NCBI GenBank assembly: GCA_019636735.1
Contig: JAHBWY010000001.1
Span: 496,001 to 560,000 of the forward strand
From: Phycisphaeraceae bacterium
GTDB taxonomy: Bacteria > Planctomycetota > Phycisphaerae > Phycisphaerales > SM1A02
DNA: 64,000 bases
Direction: 5' to 3'
Shown: positions 1-9,308 of the stretch, piece after piece
Position numbering within the stretch: position 1 is the stretch's first letter
Layout of the letters: every line of letters begins with the position of its first letter
Program-made: the position numbers and the translations under genes
Notes under the pieces: generated by a model
The model's database searches: none
Seen by the model: the letters and a program-made list of their open reading frames with translations, nothing else
Told to the model about the DNA's origin: nothing

Positions 1-208
1 CCGCCACGACGATCATCGCATCGGCGTCGAGGTCCTTGACGACATCGAGCGTGTCGTGGAGCTTCGACTCCGTGCGCCCCACCAGCACGAGCCGATGGCC
101 CTTCGACGCGAGCAACTCAGCCGCCGCGCGGCCGATGCCGCTTCCAGCGCCGGTGATGACCGTCACCGGTGACGCCGGAGCTCCACGACGATCATTCGAC
201 TCACCCAT
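1..208 (-). CDS. Short-chain dehydrogenase/reductase (SDR), N-terminal fragment
   Basis: This gene runs off the left edge, so only the first 69 codons are visible. The protein begins MGESNDRRGAPASPVTVITG and continues with the glycine-rich TGAGSGIG nucleotide-binding motif at about residues 19-26. A Rossmann beta-alpha-beta follows, with a LVGRTESKL stretch where SDRs usually contact the adenine ribose of NAD(P)H. The substrate cannot be told because the catalytic Tyr-Lys region is missing. It lies 21 bases downstream of rseP on the same strand and is probably the last visible gene of the rne-dxr-rseP run. Family assignment is firm; function within the family is open. Confidence 0.8.
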   Translation of the reverse strand, partial: MGESNDRRGAPASPVTVITGAGSGIGRAAAELLASKGHRLVLVGRTESKLHDTLDVVKDLDADAMIVVA

Positions 209-229
209 GTTCAGCACTCCGGAGCGCTC

Positions 230-2335
230 TCAGCCGCGGCCGAAGAGACGCATGACATCGTTGTAGGACGCGATGAGAAAGACACCGACGATGAGGGCAA
301 GCCCGAGGAGCGCCGCCGCATTCTGAAACGCGATCGAGGGCGGGCGTCCCCGGAACTTCTCATACACCAGGTAGAGGAAGAGGCCGCCGTCGACGATCGG
401 CAGCGGCAGGAAGTTCAGCACCGCGAGATTCACGCTGATCATCGCGAGGAAGAAGATGAGATACATGAACCCGCGGTCAGCGACGCGCGAGCCGATGTGC
501 ACGATGCCGACCGGTCCGTGCAGTTCCTTGACGGCGACCGTGCCCCGGAAGAGTCGATCGAGTGTGAGATAGGTCAAGAGCACCAAGCGCCAGGTCTGGC
601 GGAAGCCCATGCCGACGGCGCGGATGGGATTGCCTCCGGCGGTGAGGACCTCATCGAGCGGGTCAAAGAGCGCCAGAACGAAGCGGGGGGTCCATCCGAG
701 GGCGAGCACCTCCGACACCTGCGCTGGTGTCAGAGTCAACTCGAGCGAGCGACGAGCGCCATCGGCCGTGGGCGACAGAAGGTCGATGGCGATGACGGCG
801 CCGCGCCCCTCAGCCTGATTTCGGAGAGCGCGATCGATCTCGCGTCGGACATCGCCCCAGGTGGTGACCGTCACTCCGTTGACGCGATCGATGCGTGACA
901 GGGGAAGGATCGCATGGTCCGAGGCCGGTTCCCCAGTGAGCGCGCTTGCGGCGACGAGGGTCGCGTCGAGCGCCGAGGCGAGCGTGATGCCCAGTCGCGG
1001 CGGGCGATCGCCGACGAACTCGGCGCTCGCGATCGTGGCATCGACATTCAGCACCGAGCCGTCGCGCAGGATGCGCAGCGGCATCAGGCCAGCGCCGCGC
1101 TCACGCACCGTGGCGACGAGCGAGCGGGCCGAAGGACCGGTGACCTGGCCTGCGGCAAGGATCACATCGCCTGGCTTGAGGAGAGCAGCGTTCGGATGGT
1201 CCTTCTCGATCGCCGCGACCTCAACAAGAGGCACGAGTCCGAGCAGGTGTGAGTCCCGGGTGGGAATCGCGGTGCCTGCGCCCTCGTCGGCGCGGCCGAT
1301 GATGAGTTCCGGCGTCGTTTCGATGGTGACTTCGATCTGGCGCTCGCCGCCCGGTGAGAGCCACTGCGTCCGCAACGGCTCGCCATGCGATGCTCGCGCG
1401 GCAAGCACGAGGTCATCTCCGAGCTGTGCCGGATGGTCGTTGATCGACAGGAGCGACCACCCCGGGCCAAGACCCGATGCGCCGAGGCCGGTCGAGTCAA
1501 GCGCCTTCTCGACATCGCTCGCCACGCGCGGATCGGTGGTGATCGTTCGATTGAAAGCCGGCGCCACATTAAGCGTGCGCACGCCCCCGCGCGGATCGTC
1601 GCGCGGTTCCGCGAGGTAGCGCAGCGGATCGGCCACTCCGGGGCGAGCGACTTCCACCACAAGCGACTGCCCGGGCTTGCTCATCGCGGCGGCGATTCGG
1701 ACATCGGCGAAGGTCAGCACCGAGGAGCCGTCGATGGACAGCACGCGGTCGCCCGGTCGCAAGCCACGACCCTGCGCCGCGTCGCCGCCGATCGGGACCG
1801 CCTGCGCCATGGCGCCCTCTTCCGGCAGGATGCCCATGACCGGTGATTCGAAGCGCACACCAACCATGAACGCCACGATGAAGAGCACCACGGCGAGCAA
1901 CAGGTTGGCAATGACTCCGGCGGAGACCACCACCATGCGAGACCCGACCGAGGCTCGCTGGTAGCTCCGCGGCGCATCGGAGCGAGCCGAGGGGTCCATG
2001 TCATCCTGCCCCAGCATGCCGACAAAGCCGCCGATGGGCAGGAGTCGCAGGGAGTACTCCGTTTCGCCCACCCGATGTTCGGCGAGTTCAGCGTCGCTCA
2101 TCTGGTGCACGGGCTTCCCGAAGCGCGCCAGTGCGAGCTTCTCCGTGCTTCCAAGGCGCATACCCAGTCCCGGCCGATAGGCGAAGATCACGGGCCCCAT
2201 GCCGATTGCAAAGGCGTGCACGCGAATGCGCGCCCAGCGGGCGGCAAGGAAGTGGCCCAGCTCATGCAGCGCGATGAGCAGGCAGAACCCGAGGATGATG
2301 AGCAGCAGATTGCCGCCGGTGGTCAGGGCGTCCAT
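230..2335 (-). CDS. rseP: Site-2 intramembrane zinc metalloprotease, RseP family (M50)
   Basis: Membrane protease that cleaves transmembrane segments of anti-sigma factors or other regulators. The zinc site HELGH is at residues 24-28 inside the first hydrophobic segment. A second membrane segment follows a SAGVIANLLLAVVLF stretch near residue 140. The C-terminal NFLPLPIVDGG motif near residue 640 supplies the third zinc ligand and is followed by a final membrane span. About 450 residues of periplasmic sequence lie between, including PDZ-like stretches such as GLRPGDRVLSIDG and LLKPGDVILAAG. At 701 residues it is much longer than E. coli RseP (about 450). It overlaps the end of dxr by 13 bases, the order often seen in bacteria (dxr then rseP). 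Start chosen at the ATG that gives the short N-terminus typical of the family. Confidence 0.93.
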   Translation of the reverse strand: MDALTTGGNLLLIILGFCLLIALHELGHFLAARWARIRVHAFAIGMGPVIFAYRPGLGMRLGSTEKLALARFGKPVHQMSDAELAEHRVGETEYSLRLLPIGGFVGMLGQDDMDPSARSDAPRSYQRASVGSRMVVVSAGVIANLLLAVVLFIVAFMVGVRFESPVMGILPEEGAMAQAVPIGGDAAQGRGLRPGDRVLSIDGSSVLTFADVRIAAAMSKPGQSLVVEVARPGVADPLRYLAEPRDDPRGGVRTLNVAPAFNRTITTDPRVASDVEKALDSTGLGASGLGPGWSLLSINDHPAQLGDDLVLAARASHGEPLRTQWLSPGGERQIEVTIETTPELIIGRADEGAGTAIPTRDSHLLGLVPLVEVAAIEKDHPNAALLKPGDVILAAGQVTGPSARSLVATVRERGAGLMPLRILRDGSVLNVDATIASAEFVGDRPPRLGITLASALDATLVAASALTGEPASDHAILPLSRIDRVNGVTVTTWGDVRREIDRALRNQAEGRGAVIAIDLLSPTADGARRSLELTLTPAQVSEVLALGWTPRFVLALFDPLDEVLTAGGNPIRAVGMGFRQTWRLVLLTYLTLDRLFRGTVAVKELHGPVGIVHIGSRVADRGFMYLIFFLAMISVNLAVLNFLPLPIVDGGLFLYLVYEKFRGRPPSIAFQNAAALLGLALIVGVFLIASYNDVMRLFGRG

Positions 2336-3558
2336 GCGGGAGATTCCGTCGGGGAGACTGTAGCCGTGCGTGCGCGGACGAACTCCCGGGCGTGGCGATC
2401 GGCCCTCTCGGCGTCAGCGAGCGAGGTCATGGTTTCGATCGAAATCGAATCGAGCGCTTCAGCTGCGAGCTCGGAAATGCGACCGAAGGCGATCGCTCCT
2501 CGCAAGTAGGCCGCGACGGCTTCCTCGTTCGCCCCATTCACGATGGCACCGGCGGTTCCTCCCATCTCGATCACGCGATGACCGAGCCGCACGGCGGGGA
2601 AGCGGCGGGGATCAGGCGCTTCGAAGTCGAGTGAGCGCAGCGTGTGGAAGGGGAGTCGTTCGGTTTTGCCGAGGAGCCTCTCAGGGTGCGTCAGAGCAAT
2701 CTGGATGGGCAGTCGCATGTCCGGCGGCGAGAGCTGCGCGAGCACCGAGCCATCCTGGAACTCGACGAAGCCATGCACGATCGACTGGGGATGGACGACG
2801 ACCTCGATGTCATCGGCGGGAAGGCCGAAGAGCCAATGCGCCTCGATCACTTCGAGCGCCTTGTTCATCATGGTGGCGCTGTCGATGGTGATCTTCGATC
2901 CCATGGCCCATGTTGGATGCTTGAGGGCCGCCTCAATCGGCGCCGTCGCGATGCGTTCGGCGCTCCAGGTTCGGAAGGGTCCACCACTCGCCGTGATGAC
3001 GATGCGCCGAATGCCCCGCGTGGGCTCCGGGGGCAGGCACTGGAGGATGGCGCTGTGTTCGCTGTCGACTGGCAGGAGGGCCACGCCCTTGCGCCGCGCG
3101 GCACTGGTGACCAGTGAGCCTGCGGCCACCAGCGTCTCCTTGTTCGCAAGACCAATGCTGCAGCCTCGCTCAATTGCCGCAAGGGTCGGCGCCAATCCGG
3201 CGAAGCCCACCATCGCCGCCATCACGAAATCGCCGGGACGCGCGACAGACTCGATGAGACGCAGCGCCGCATCGGGACCTTCATGCAGCGCGAGGCCGCT
3301 TGCGGAGAGTGCGAGAAGCGCGTCGCGGGACTTCGGGTCTACCAGCTCATCGGCAAGGGCGAGAGCCGGAGCGTCGGCGTGAAACTCCCTGGCGAGTTCC
3401 GCGAGCGCATCGGCGCTTCGACCTGCGGCAAGGCCGACCACCTTGAAGTGAGGCCCTCCGCTCGAGCGGAGATGGCGCACGACATCGATGGTGCTTCGAC
3501 CGATGGAACCGGTCGCACCGAGAAGGATCAGTCGTCGTTCCGCGGGAGTGCGCTGCAT
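2323..3558 (-). CDS. dxr: 1-deoxy-D-xylulose 5-phosphate reductoisomerase
   Basis: Second enzyme of the MEP isoprenoid pathway: converts 1-deoxy-D-xylulose 5-phosphate to 2-C-methyl-D-erythritol 4-phosphate with NADPH in the cytoplasm. The N-terminal NADPH motif LLGATGSIGRST is at about residues 12-23. The metal and substrate residues are recognisable in VDSEHSAI and in the SGGPF loop, and the family motif MGSKITIDSATMMNKALEVI is intact. Length (411) is normal. The start lies 7 bases after the rne/rng stop, so the genes are probably cotranscribed, and the 3' end overlaps rseP by 13 bases. No oddities seen. Confidence 0.96.
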   Translation of the reverse strand: MQRTPAERRLILLGATGSIGRSTIDVVRHLRSSGGPHFKVVGLAAGRSADALAELAREFHADAPALALADELVDPKSRDALLALSASGLALHEGPDAALRLIESVARPGDFVMAAMVGFAGLAPTLAAIERGCSIGLANKETLVAAGSLVTSAARRKGVALLPVDSEHSAILQCLPPEPTRGIRRIVITASGGPFRTWSAERIATAPIEAALKHPTWAMGSKITIDSATMMNKALEVIEAHWLFGLPADDIEVVVHPQSIVHGFVEFQDGSVLAQLSPPDMRLPIQIALTHPERLLGKTERLPFHTLRSLDFEAPDPRRFPAVRLGHRVIEMGGTAGAIVNGANEEAVAAYLRGAIAFGRISELAAEALDSISIETMTSLADAERADRHAREFVRARTATVSPTESPAWTP

Positions 3559-3565
3559 GGCCGGT

Positions 3566-6500
3566 TCAGCGATCGTCGTACTTCACGGGACCACTGAGGC
3601 GGCGCACGCCTCGAGCGTAGAGGCCGCGCGGGGCGGGCTTGGCGGGCGGCGGCGATGTCGAGGCTGCACTTGAAGTGCTTGGCGCCTTGGAGTCACCACC
3701 GCGCGAACCTTCGGACGGGCGAGAGTTGCCTGTCGATCCACTTGAAGCTGATCGTGAGCCGCTCTCGGTCCGCTCGTCGCCGCCACCGCCGGCGCGCGCT
3801 TCGGCGCCACTTGCGCCGGATCTGTCGTTGGCCCCGTTCTCTCCCTGAGCCGAGCCGCCTCGGCCTCGGCGACGGCGTCGGCGCTTCCGCTTGCCGCCTT
3901 CACCGCCTTCGGGTGCGTCGCCACGCTCACCCTGCGCGGCCGCGGGCCGGTTTGCATCTGGGCGCGGTTCGCGAGGGCGATCTTCGTGTGATGCTGAGGA
4001 AGAGCCCTCCGGCGCACCATCGCCACGGCCCTTGCCACCGCGACCGCGCCGACCGCGGCGTCGTCGGCGCTTCCTGCGACCGCCGCCTTCGCCATCGGGC
4101 GATTCGCCATCGTGATGGGTGTCACTCCCAGCCGAAGTGCTGTCAGCCTCGGTCGACTGAAACGGCGCCGCATCAGCACCCGTGAGCGCCGCGTCGGGCT
4201 GCTCCGGCGCGTGGAGCTTCATGGCGAGCGCCACCCACTCCGACGGGAGCACTGACATGTGGTTCTTCGCATCGAGCGGCCACGCCTCGGTCGCATGCTG
4301 GCGCAACTGTTCGAGCAGATCCTTGCTCGACACGCCGAGGTCCTTCGCAAGCAGGTGGACGCGGCGAGGGTCGGGCGGGGGCACGGGCTCGGGCGCCGGC
4401 CTGGGCGCGGGCGAGGATGAAACTGGTGAACCTGACGCAACTGATGAAGCCGACGCAGGCTCGTCGCGGCGATCGCGACCACCGCGACGACGACGACGCT
4501 TGCCGCGTCGCTCGCCGCCGGTCCCATCCTCGTCGCGACGAGCGCTGCGGGAACTGTCATCCTTCGCTGGCGCGTCGGAGTCGCCATCGTCCTCGGATTC
4601 AGCCGAGCGAGCAGCCCGCTCGGCCTCTCGACGAGCCGCCTTCTCCGCGTCGGCCTCGCGCTTGAGGCGTTCGCGGGTGCGGATCTCGTCGATCGCGCTG
4701 GGTTCATCGTCCTTCACCTCGGGAAGGTCATCGAATCCACCGGCGAGCGCGATACTCGCGGCATCGGCAGGCGCTGGGCGCCGTCGTCGGCGCCGTCGTC
4801 GACCACCACCTTCGCCCGCCTCCTCCGTACCTTCCGGCGCCTCGAACTCCTCAGGGGGCTCCGAAGGGAGTGCATCGAGGGCGGGAGCCTTCGGAATCGC
4901 CAGGCGCGCAATCTCGACGTCGGCGCCGCGTTCGTCGTACCCGTAGAGATCCACGCGATCAACTGGCAGCGCTTCGCTGATGCGCACATCGACGCGCTTA
5001 CCGCTGCGGCGCTCGATCTCGTAGAGGCGCTCCCGCTTCGCGGAGAGGATCACGCTGGCGACCTTCACCGAGCAGACCATCTCGACGCGATGCACGCGCT
5101 CATGGCCGAGCAGCGCCTGGACATCGCGCAGAGCGAGCGCGGCGGTCGAGTCGGGGATCTGCACCTGTCCGATGCCGGAGCAGTGCGGACAATCCATGAA
5201 GTGCATTTTCTGCACGCTCGGTCGCATGCGCTGCCGCGTGAGCTCGATCAATCCGAACTCGCTGATCGAGAGCACCGTCGTCTTGGCCCGATCGCGCCGG
5301 AGGTTCTCCCGGAAGCGCTCCTCGATCTCGCGGCGATGCTTCGCCGAGCGCATATCGATGAGATCGCAGACGACCAGACCACCGAGGTCGCGCAATCGAA
5401 GCTGGCGGCAGATCTCATCCACCGCCTCGCGATTGGTGTTGAAGGCGTTCGTCTCGCTGTCGCGCGCCGAGCGACTTCGTCCGCTGTTGACATCGATGGC
5501 GACCATGGCCTCGGCCTGGTCGAAGACCAGCGCGCCGCCGCTGGGAAGCGGGACTTCGCGCGAGTAGATCGAGCGCGCCTGCGGCTCGATGCCGAAGGCG
5601 TGGAAGATCGGTGAAGGCCGGTCGTAGAAGCGGACCTTGGGTGGGTCCTTCGGGAACGCCACTTCGAGAAAGAGACTGGTTCGGTCGTACGCGCTCTCGC
5701 TGTCGACGACGATGGTGCTGACCGTGTCATCGACGACATCTCGGATCGTGCGAAGGAGCAGATCGCTCTCGGTGTAGAGCTCGCACGGCGCGCCACTTCG
5801 CGTCATGCGCTTCTCCATGGCCTGCCAGAGGCGCATCAGATATGCGGCGTCGCGCTGAAGTTCCGTGCGGCTTCGATCGAAGCCCGCGGTTCGCAGGATG
5901 AATCCGAACCCCTCGGGAAGATTGAGCGAGTCGAGGATCTTCCGCATCTGCCGGCGCTGTTCCTCGTCATCCACCTTGCGGGAGACGCCGACATTGTCCA
6001 TCTCCGGCATCATCACCAGCAGGCGCCCCGGAATGCTCAGGTAGCTCGTGAGCGTGGGGCCCTTGGTGCCGAGGCCTTCCTTGATGACCTGAACGAGAAT
6101 CTCCTGGCCGCGCTTGAGCGCCTCCTGAATCGGCGGCCGATCGCGCCGCGGAATCTTGCGGCCAACCGCCTCTGTGCGCTCCGCCCCGGGGAAGTAGCGC
6201 GGATGCAGGTCGCTCACATGGAGGAAGCCATTCTGGTTCTCACCGAAGTCGACGAACGCCGCCTGAATGGCGGGCTCAACATTGATGACGCGGCCCTTGT
6301 AGATGTTGCCGACGCTGGTCGCCGAGGCCTGGCGCTCGCCGAAGAATGACTCCAGACGGCCCTTTCGAACGAGCGCGATCCGGCACTCATCGCCGGGCAC
6401 ATCGTTGACGAGCATGATCGAGTCCGGCGAGCGCGCCTCGCGCTTCTCCGGTGAGTCGCGCACGACGACGATCGCCTTCGATGCCTCGACGCCGTCGGCT

Positions 6501-6973
6501 GGCGCCGCGGCTTCGCCCTCCTCGAATCCATCGCCCCGCTGCTCGAAACTCGAGAAGCTGTCGGGCAACTCACTCATGAACGACGGAGCCTCGACATCGC
6601 TCGTCGAGGTCATCGGAAGCGCGTCGGCGGGCGACGCCTCGTCGGCCGCGAGGTCGTCGCGCGCCTCGCCATTCAAAATCCCGGCCGAGTGCGACTCCGA
6701 GGCCACGGGTTCGATCTGCCCAAAGGCGCCTTCATCTTCGACCTGGGCGGCGCTCGGCGCGAGAGTCGAGTCGGGCGCTTCGTCACGGGCCGGGTCGGCC
6801 GACGCGGCGGCTCCCGCGGCGGCTCCGCGGTTCGCGTTCCCCGCGCCTGACTCAGCGTTCATTGGCTGAGGAAGCGCGTTCTCGATCGTCACCGGCGCTT
6901 CAGCGCCACCACCCCCCTGCGCGGGTTCCTGCTCCACCCCGTTCCACTTGTGCTCATGTTCTTCGAATGCCAC
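3566..6973 (-). CDS. RNase E/G family endoribonuclease with an IF2-N-like insertion
   Basis: Endoribonuclease for mRNA decay and rRNA/tRNA processing. An acidic, low-complexity N-terminus of about 190 residues precedes the catalytic core. The S1 RNA-binding domain contains NIYKGRVINVEPAIQAAFVD and FLHVSDLHP (about residues 219-253). The Mg-binding region includes MVAIDVNSGR and VVCDLIDMR. The Zn-link cysteines are in DCPHCSGIG near residue 590. The long C-terminal tail carries several arginine blocks and, at about residues 870-918, a segment beginning RVHLLAKDLGVSSKDLLEQL that resembles the N-terminal domain of translation factor IF2. At about 1135 residues it is RNase-E-sized. A GTG start at 6973 is preferred because AGAAGG sits six bases upstream (6980-6985); a TTG at 6979 is the alternative. 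I leave the symbol blank because RNase E versus G is not decided. Confidence 0.92.
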   Translation of the reverse strand: MAFEEHEHKWNGVEQEPAQGGGGAEAPVTIENALPQPMNAESGAGNANRGAAAGAAASADPARDEAPDSTLAPSAAQVEDEGAFGQIEPVASESHSAGILNGEARDDLAADEASPADALPMTSTSDVEAPSFMSELPDSFSSFEQRGDGFEEGEAAAPADGVEASKAIVVVRDSPEKREARSPDSIMLVNDVPGDECRIALVRKGRLESFFGERQASATSVGNIYKGRVINVEPAIQAAFVDFGENQNGFLHVSDLHPRYFPGAERTEAVGRKIPRRDRPPIQEALKRGQEILVQVIKEGLGTKGPTLTSYLSIPGRLLVMMPEMDNVGVSRKVDDEEQRRQMRKILDSLNLPEGFGFILRTAGFDRSRTELQRDAAYLMRLWQAMEKRMTRSGAPCELYTESDLLLRTIRDVVDDTVSTIVVDSESAYDRTSLFLEVAFPKDPPKVRFYDRPSPIFHAFGIEPQARSIYSREVPLPSGGALVFDQAEAMVAIDVNSGRSRSARDSETNAFNTNREAVDEICRQLRLRDLGGLVVCDLIDMRSAKHRREIEERFRENLRRDRAKTTVLSISEFGLIELTRQRMRPSVQKMHFMDCPHCSGIGQVQIPDSTAALALRDVQALLGHERVHRVEMVCSVKVASVILSAKRERLYEIERRSGKRVDVRISEALPVDRVDLYGYDERGADVEIARLAIPKAPALDALPSEPPEEFEAPEGTEEAGEGGGRRRRRRRRPAPADAASIALAGGFDDLPEVKDDEPSAIDEIRTRERLKREADAEKAARREAERAARSAESEDDGDSDAPAKDDSSRSARRDEDGTGGERRGKRRRRRGGRDRRDEPASASSVASGSPVSSSPAPRPAPEPVPPPDPRRVHLLAKDLGVSSKDLLEQLRQHATEAWPLDAKNHMSVLPSEWVALAMKLHAPEQPDAALTGADAAPFQSTEADSTSAGSDTHHDGESPDGEGGGRRKRRRRRGRRGRGGKGRGDGAPEGSSSASHEDRPREPRPDANRPAAAQGERGDAPEGGEGGKRKRRRRRRGRGGSAQGENGANDRSGASGAEARAGGGGDERTESGSRSASSGSTGNSRPSEGSRGGDSKAPSTSSAASTSPPPAKPAPRGLYARGVRRLSGPVKYDDR

Positions 6974-7312
6974 GATCAACCTTCTGCCGCACTCGGGCGG
7001 CGGTTCGTGGCGGAGTCGCTTGATGAATCACGAAGACGAAGGAGGCGCTGCGCCCGACGCGGGCCGTAGAGCCCTCGTCGCGCCCGGTGCGCCTCGGTGT
7101 CGATCGCAGCCGACGAACCCCCGGGAGGGTGTTCGTACAACCGGCGCGTCTGACGCTCGTCGATGATCCATCACGCGGTCCGCCCTGCGGACGCCGTCGA
7201 TGCGGCCGGCCCGCACGCCGTTGGCGGGGCCGACCCGCGAATCGCGGGTCCAAGTCTGTCCTCAATCGGGCGCCCCACGACGGGACGCCCATGTGCTCCA
7301 TGTCCGGTTGCT
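6974..7312. other. Non-coding stretch between ptsI and the RNase E/G gene
   Basis: About 340 bases with no convincing gene; the open frames here are arginine-rich and look like GC-driven shadows. It holds a hairpin at 7232-7250 and presumably the 5' leader of the RNase gene. Long leaders are known for rne in other bacteria, where the enzyme controls its own mRNA, but that role is only inferred here. Confidence 0.5.
7232..7250 (-). terminator. GC-rich hairpin downstream of ptsI
   Basis: A perfect inverted repeat GACCCGCGA-A-TCGCGGGTC, 63 bases past the ptsI stop. It gives about 8 base pairs with a 3-base loop. No T run follows on the minus strand, so it may act as a Rho-type or mRNA-end hairpin rather than a classical terminator. 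Confidence 0.4.
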
Positions 7313-9070
7313 TCAAACGCCGTTGTACGCGCCGAAGGTCTCCGGGTCGATTCGTCTCAGCTCGTCGCGCAAAAAGGTCTGGATCGGGCGCTCCGAGTCG
7401 AACGATCCCGCCCTGCGGGCCAGTCGTTCACAATGTTCCAGGTTCACTTGTCGCACCACTCGTTTCACGAGCGGAATCTGCGCCGGAACCATGGAGAGTG
7501 TACGCAGCCCCATTCCCACGAGCAACATGGTGAACTCGGGGTCGCCGGCGATCTCGCCGCAGAGGCTGACCTCGATGCCTTCATGGCGAGCCGCACGAAT
7601 GACATTCTTCACCAGATGCAGAATGGCCGGGCTGGCGGCGGAATAGAGGCCCGCCACACGCTCATTGCCTCGGTCGACCGCGAGCGTGTATTGAACGAGA
7701 TCGTTGGTTCCGATCGAAAAGAAGTCGCTCTCGGACGCAAAAACCCGCGCCATGAGCGCCGCGGAGGGGACCTCCACCATCATTCCGATCCTGACCCCTG
7801 CATCGAAGGTGAGCCCATCCTCGGCGAGCTCCTCGCAGACATCGGCGAGGATCATCTTGGCTTGTCGCAGCTCCATGAGCGTCGAGACCAGCGGGAACAT
7901 GATCTTCACGGGCCCGTGCACGCTGGCCCGCATGATGGCGCGGAGCTGAGTCTTGAAGAGCGGTTGATCCGCAAGGCAGTAGCGGATGCTGCGAAGTCCA
8001 AGGAATGGGTTGCGCTCCGGCTCCTCCATCGCCTCCTGCGTGTACTTGTCCGCGCCGAGATCGAGCGTGCGAATGGTGATCGGTCGGCCCGCGAGCAATT
8101 CGATGGCCCGGCGGTAGACACGGTACTGCTCTTCCTCGTCAGGTGGCTCTGAACGCGTGAGGTAGAGGAACTCGGTGCGGAAGAGGCCAACGCCATCGCC
8201 ACCGTTGGCGAGCACGGCCTCGACCTCCTCGGGGAACTCGATGTTGCCGAGCATCGCGATGCGTGTGCCGTCTCGCGTCACTGGATCAAGGGACGCTTCC
8301 TCTTGGACGACGCGTCGTCGGCGTGCGCCTCGCTCTGCGCGCGTGCGATATTCGGCGAGCATCGCCTCGTCGGGGGCGACGACGAGCACGCCCGAATCGC
8401 CATCGACAAGCACCAGGTCGCCATCGTCAATCCGCTCGGTGGCATCCTGACAGCCGACGACCGCGGGCAGACCGAGCGCCCGCGCCACGATCGAAGTGTG
8501 CCCCGTCTGACCGCCTGCATCGGTCGCAATCGCGATCACCTTGGCTCGGTCGAGGCCCGCCGTCTGGCTCGGCGTCAACTCGTGCGCGATGATGACCGCA
8601 GGCTCCTTGAGCTGGGCGATTCGGCTCTTGGTTTCGCCCATGAGCTTGCCCAGAACGCGTCGCTCCAGGTCAACGACATCGTTGGCCTTCTGCTCGAAGA
8701 CGACATTGCCCATCTTCCTGAACTGGTTGATGAGCGACTGGAATTGATCGGCCACCGCCTGCTCCGCGTTGACGAGCTCATCGCGAATGCGGCCACGAAT
8801 GATGTCGAGCAACGCGCGGTCGCGCAGAAGCCCCAGATGGAAACCGAAGATCTTGGCGGGCTCGGCCCCCAGTTCGCGTTCCGTGCGATCGCGGAGTTGA
8901 CCGAGTTCGTCGGCGGCTTCTTCGAGCGCCTTGTCCAAGCGACGAAGTTCACTGTCGACTTCGCCCGCCGCAATGGTCCGTTGCGGAACATGACGCTCCG
9001 CTTCGCCGACATGGATGGCCCGGCCGAAGACGATGCCGGGGCTGACAGGAATGCCCTTGATCAGTTCCAT
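7313..9070 (-). CDS. ptsI: Phosphoenolpyruvate-protein phosphotransferase (PTS enzyme I)
   Basis: Cytoplasmic enzyme that transfers phosphate from phosphoenolpyruvate to HPr. The N-terminal HPr-interacting region is followed by the phosphorylated histidine in GGQTGHTSIVARALGLPAV (about residue 190). The PEP-binding C-terminal barrel has GVGLFRTEFLYL, the IMFPLVSTLMEL stretch, FFSIGTNDLVQYTLA and VSLCGEIAGDP, with the active-site Cys in SLCGE. The start at 9070 (MELIKGIPVSPGI) gives 585 residues, the usual length, and GAGAGG lies about five bases upstream. A longer open frame extends to 9496 but its extra residues are low-complexity. No HPr, EIIA or sugar permease lies nearby, so partners must be elsewhere; a regulatory rather than sugar-uptake PTS is possible. 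Confidence 0.94.
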   Translation of the reverse strand: MELIKGIPVSPGIVFGRAIHVGEAERHVPQRTIAAGEVDSELRRLDKALEEAADELGQLRDRTERELGAEPAKIFGFHLGLLRDRALLDIIRGRIRDELVNAEQAVADQFQSLINQFRKMGNVVFEQKANDVVDLERRVLGKLMGETKSRIAQLKEPAVIIAHELTPSQTAGLDRAKVIAIATDAGGQTGHTSIVARALGLPAVVGCQDATERIDDGDLVLVDGDSGVLVVAPDEAMLAEYRTRAERGARRRRVVQEEASLDPVTRDGTRIAMLGNIEFPEEVEAVLANGGDGVGLFRTEFLYLTRSEPPDEEEQYRVYRRAIELLAGRPITIRTLDLGADKYTQEAMEEPERNPFLGLRSIRYCLADQPLFKTQLRAIMRASVHGPVKIMFPLVSTLMELRQAKMILADVCEELAEDGLTFDAGVRIGMMVEVPSAALMARVFASESDFFSIGTNDLVQYTLAVDRGNERVAGLYSAASPAILHLVKNVIRAARHEGIEVSLCGEIAGDPEFTMLLVGMGLRTLSMVPAQIPLVKRVVRQVNLEHCERLARRAGSFDSERPIQTFLRDELRRIDPETFGAYNGV

Positions 9071-9308
9071 GATGCCTCTCGGCGGTGCGTCCGGGTGGTC
9101 GTGTTCCGCAGCGTGCGGAGCGGGGACCGGCGGGGCGGAGCCGAAACGCCGATGGTAGCGAATCCCGCGTGGCGGGGAGCCGGTGCACCGCCGGTGGCCC
9201 GGGGGCGATGGCTCGCGGCGAAGGGCGTGGAGCGTTTCGGGGCGGTTAGGGCGGCATGCCACGGGTTTCTCGCTTGTGCTTGGAGGGCAACGGGGCCAGA
9301 ATCGGGCC

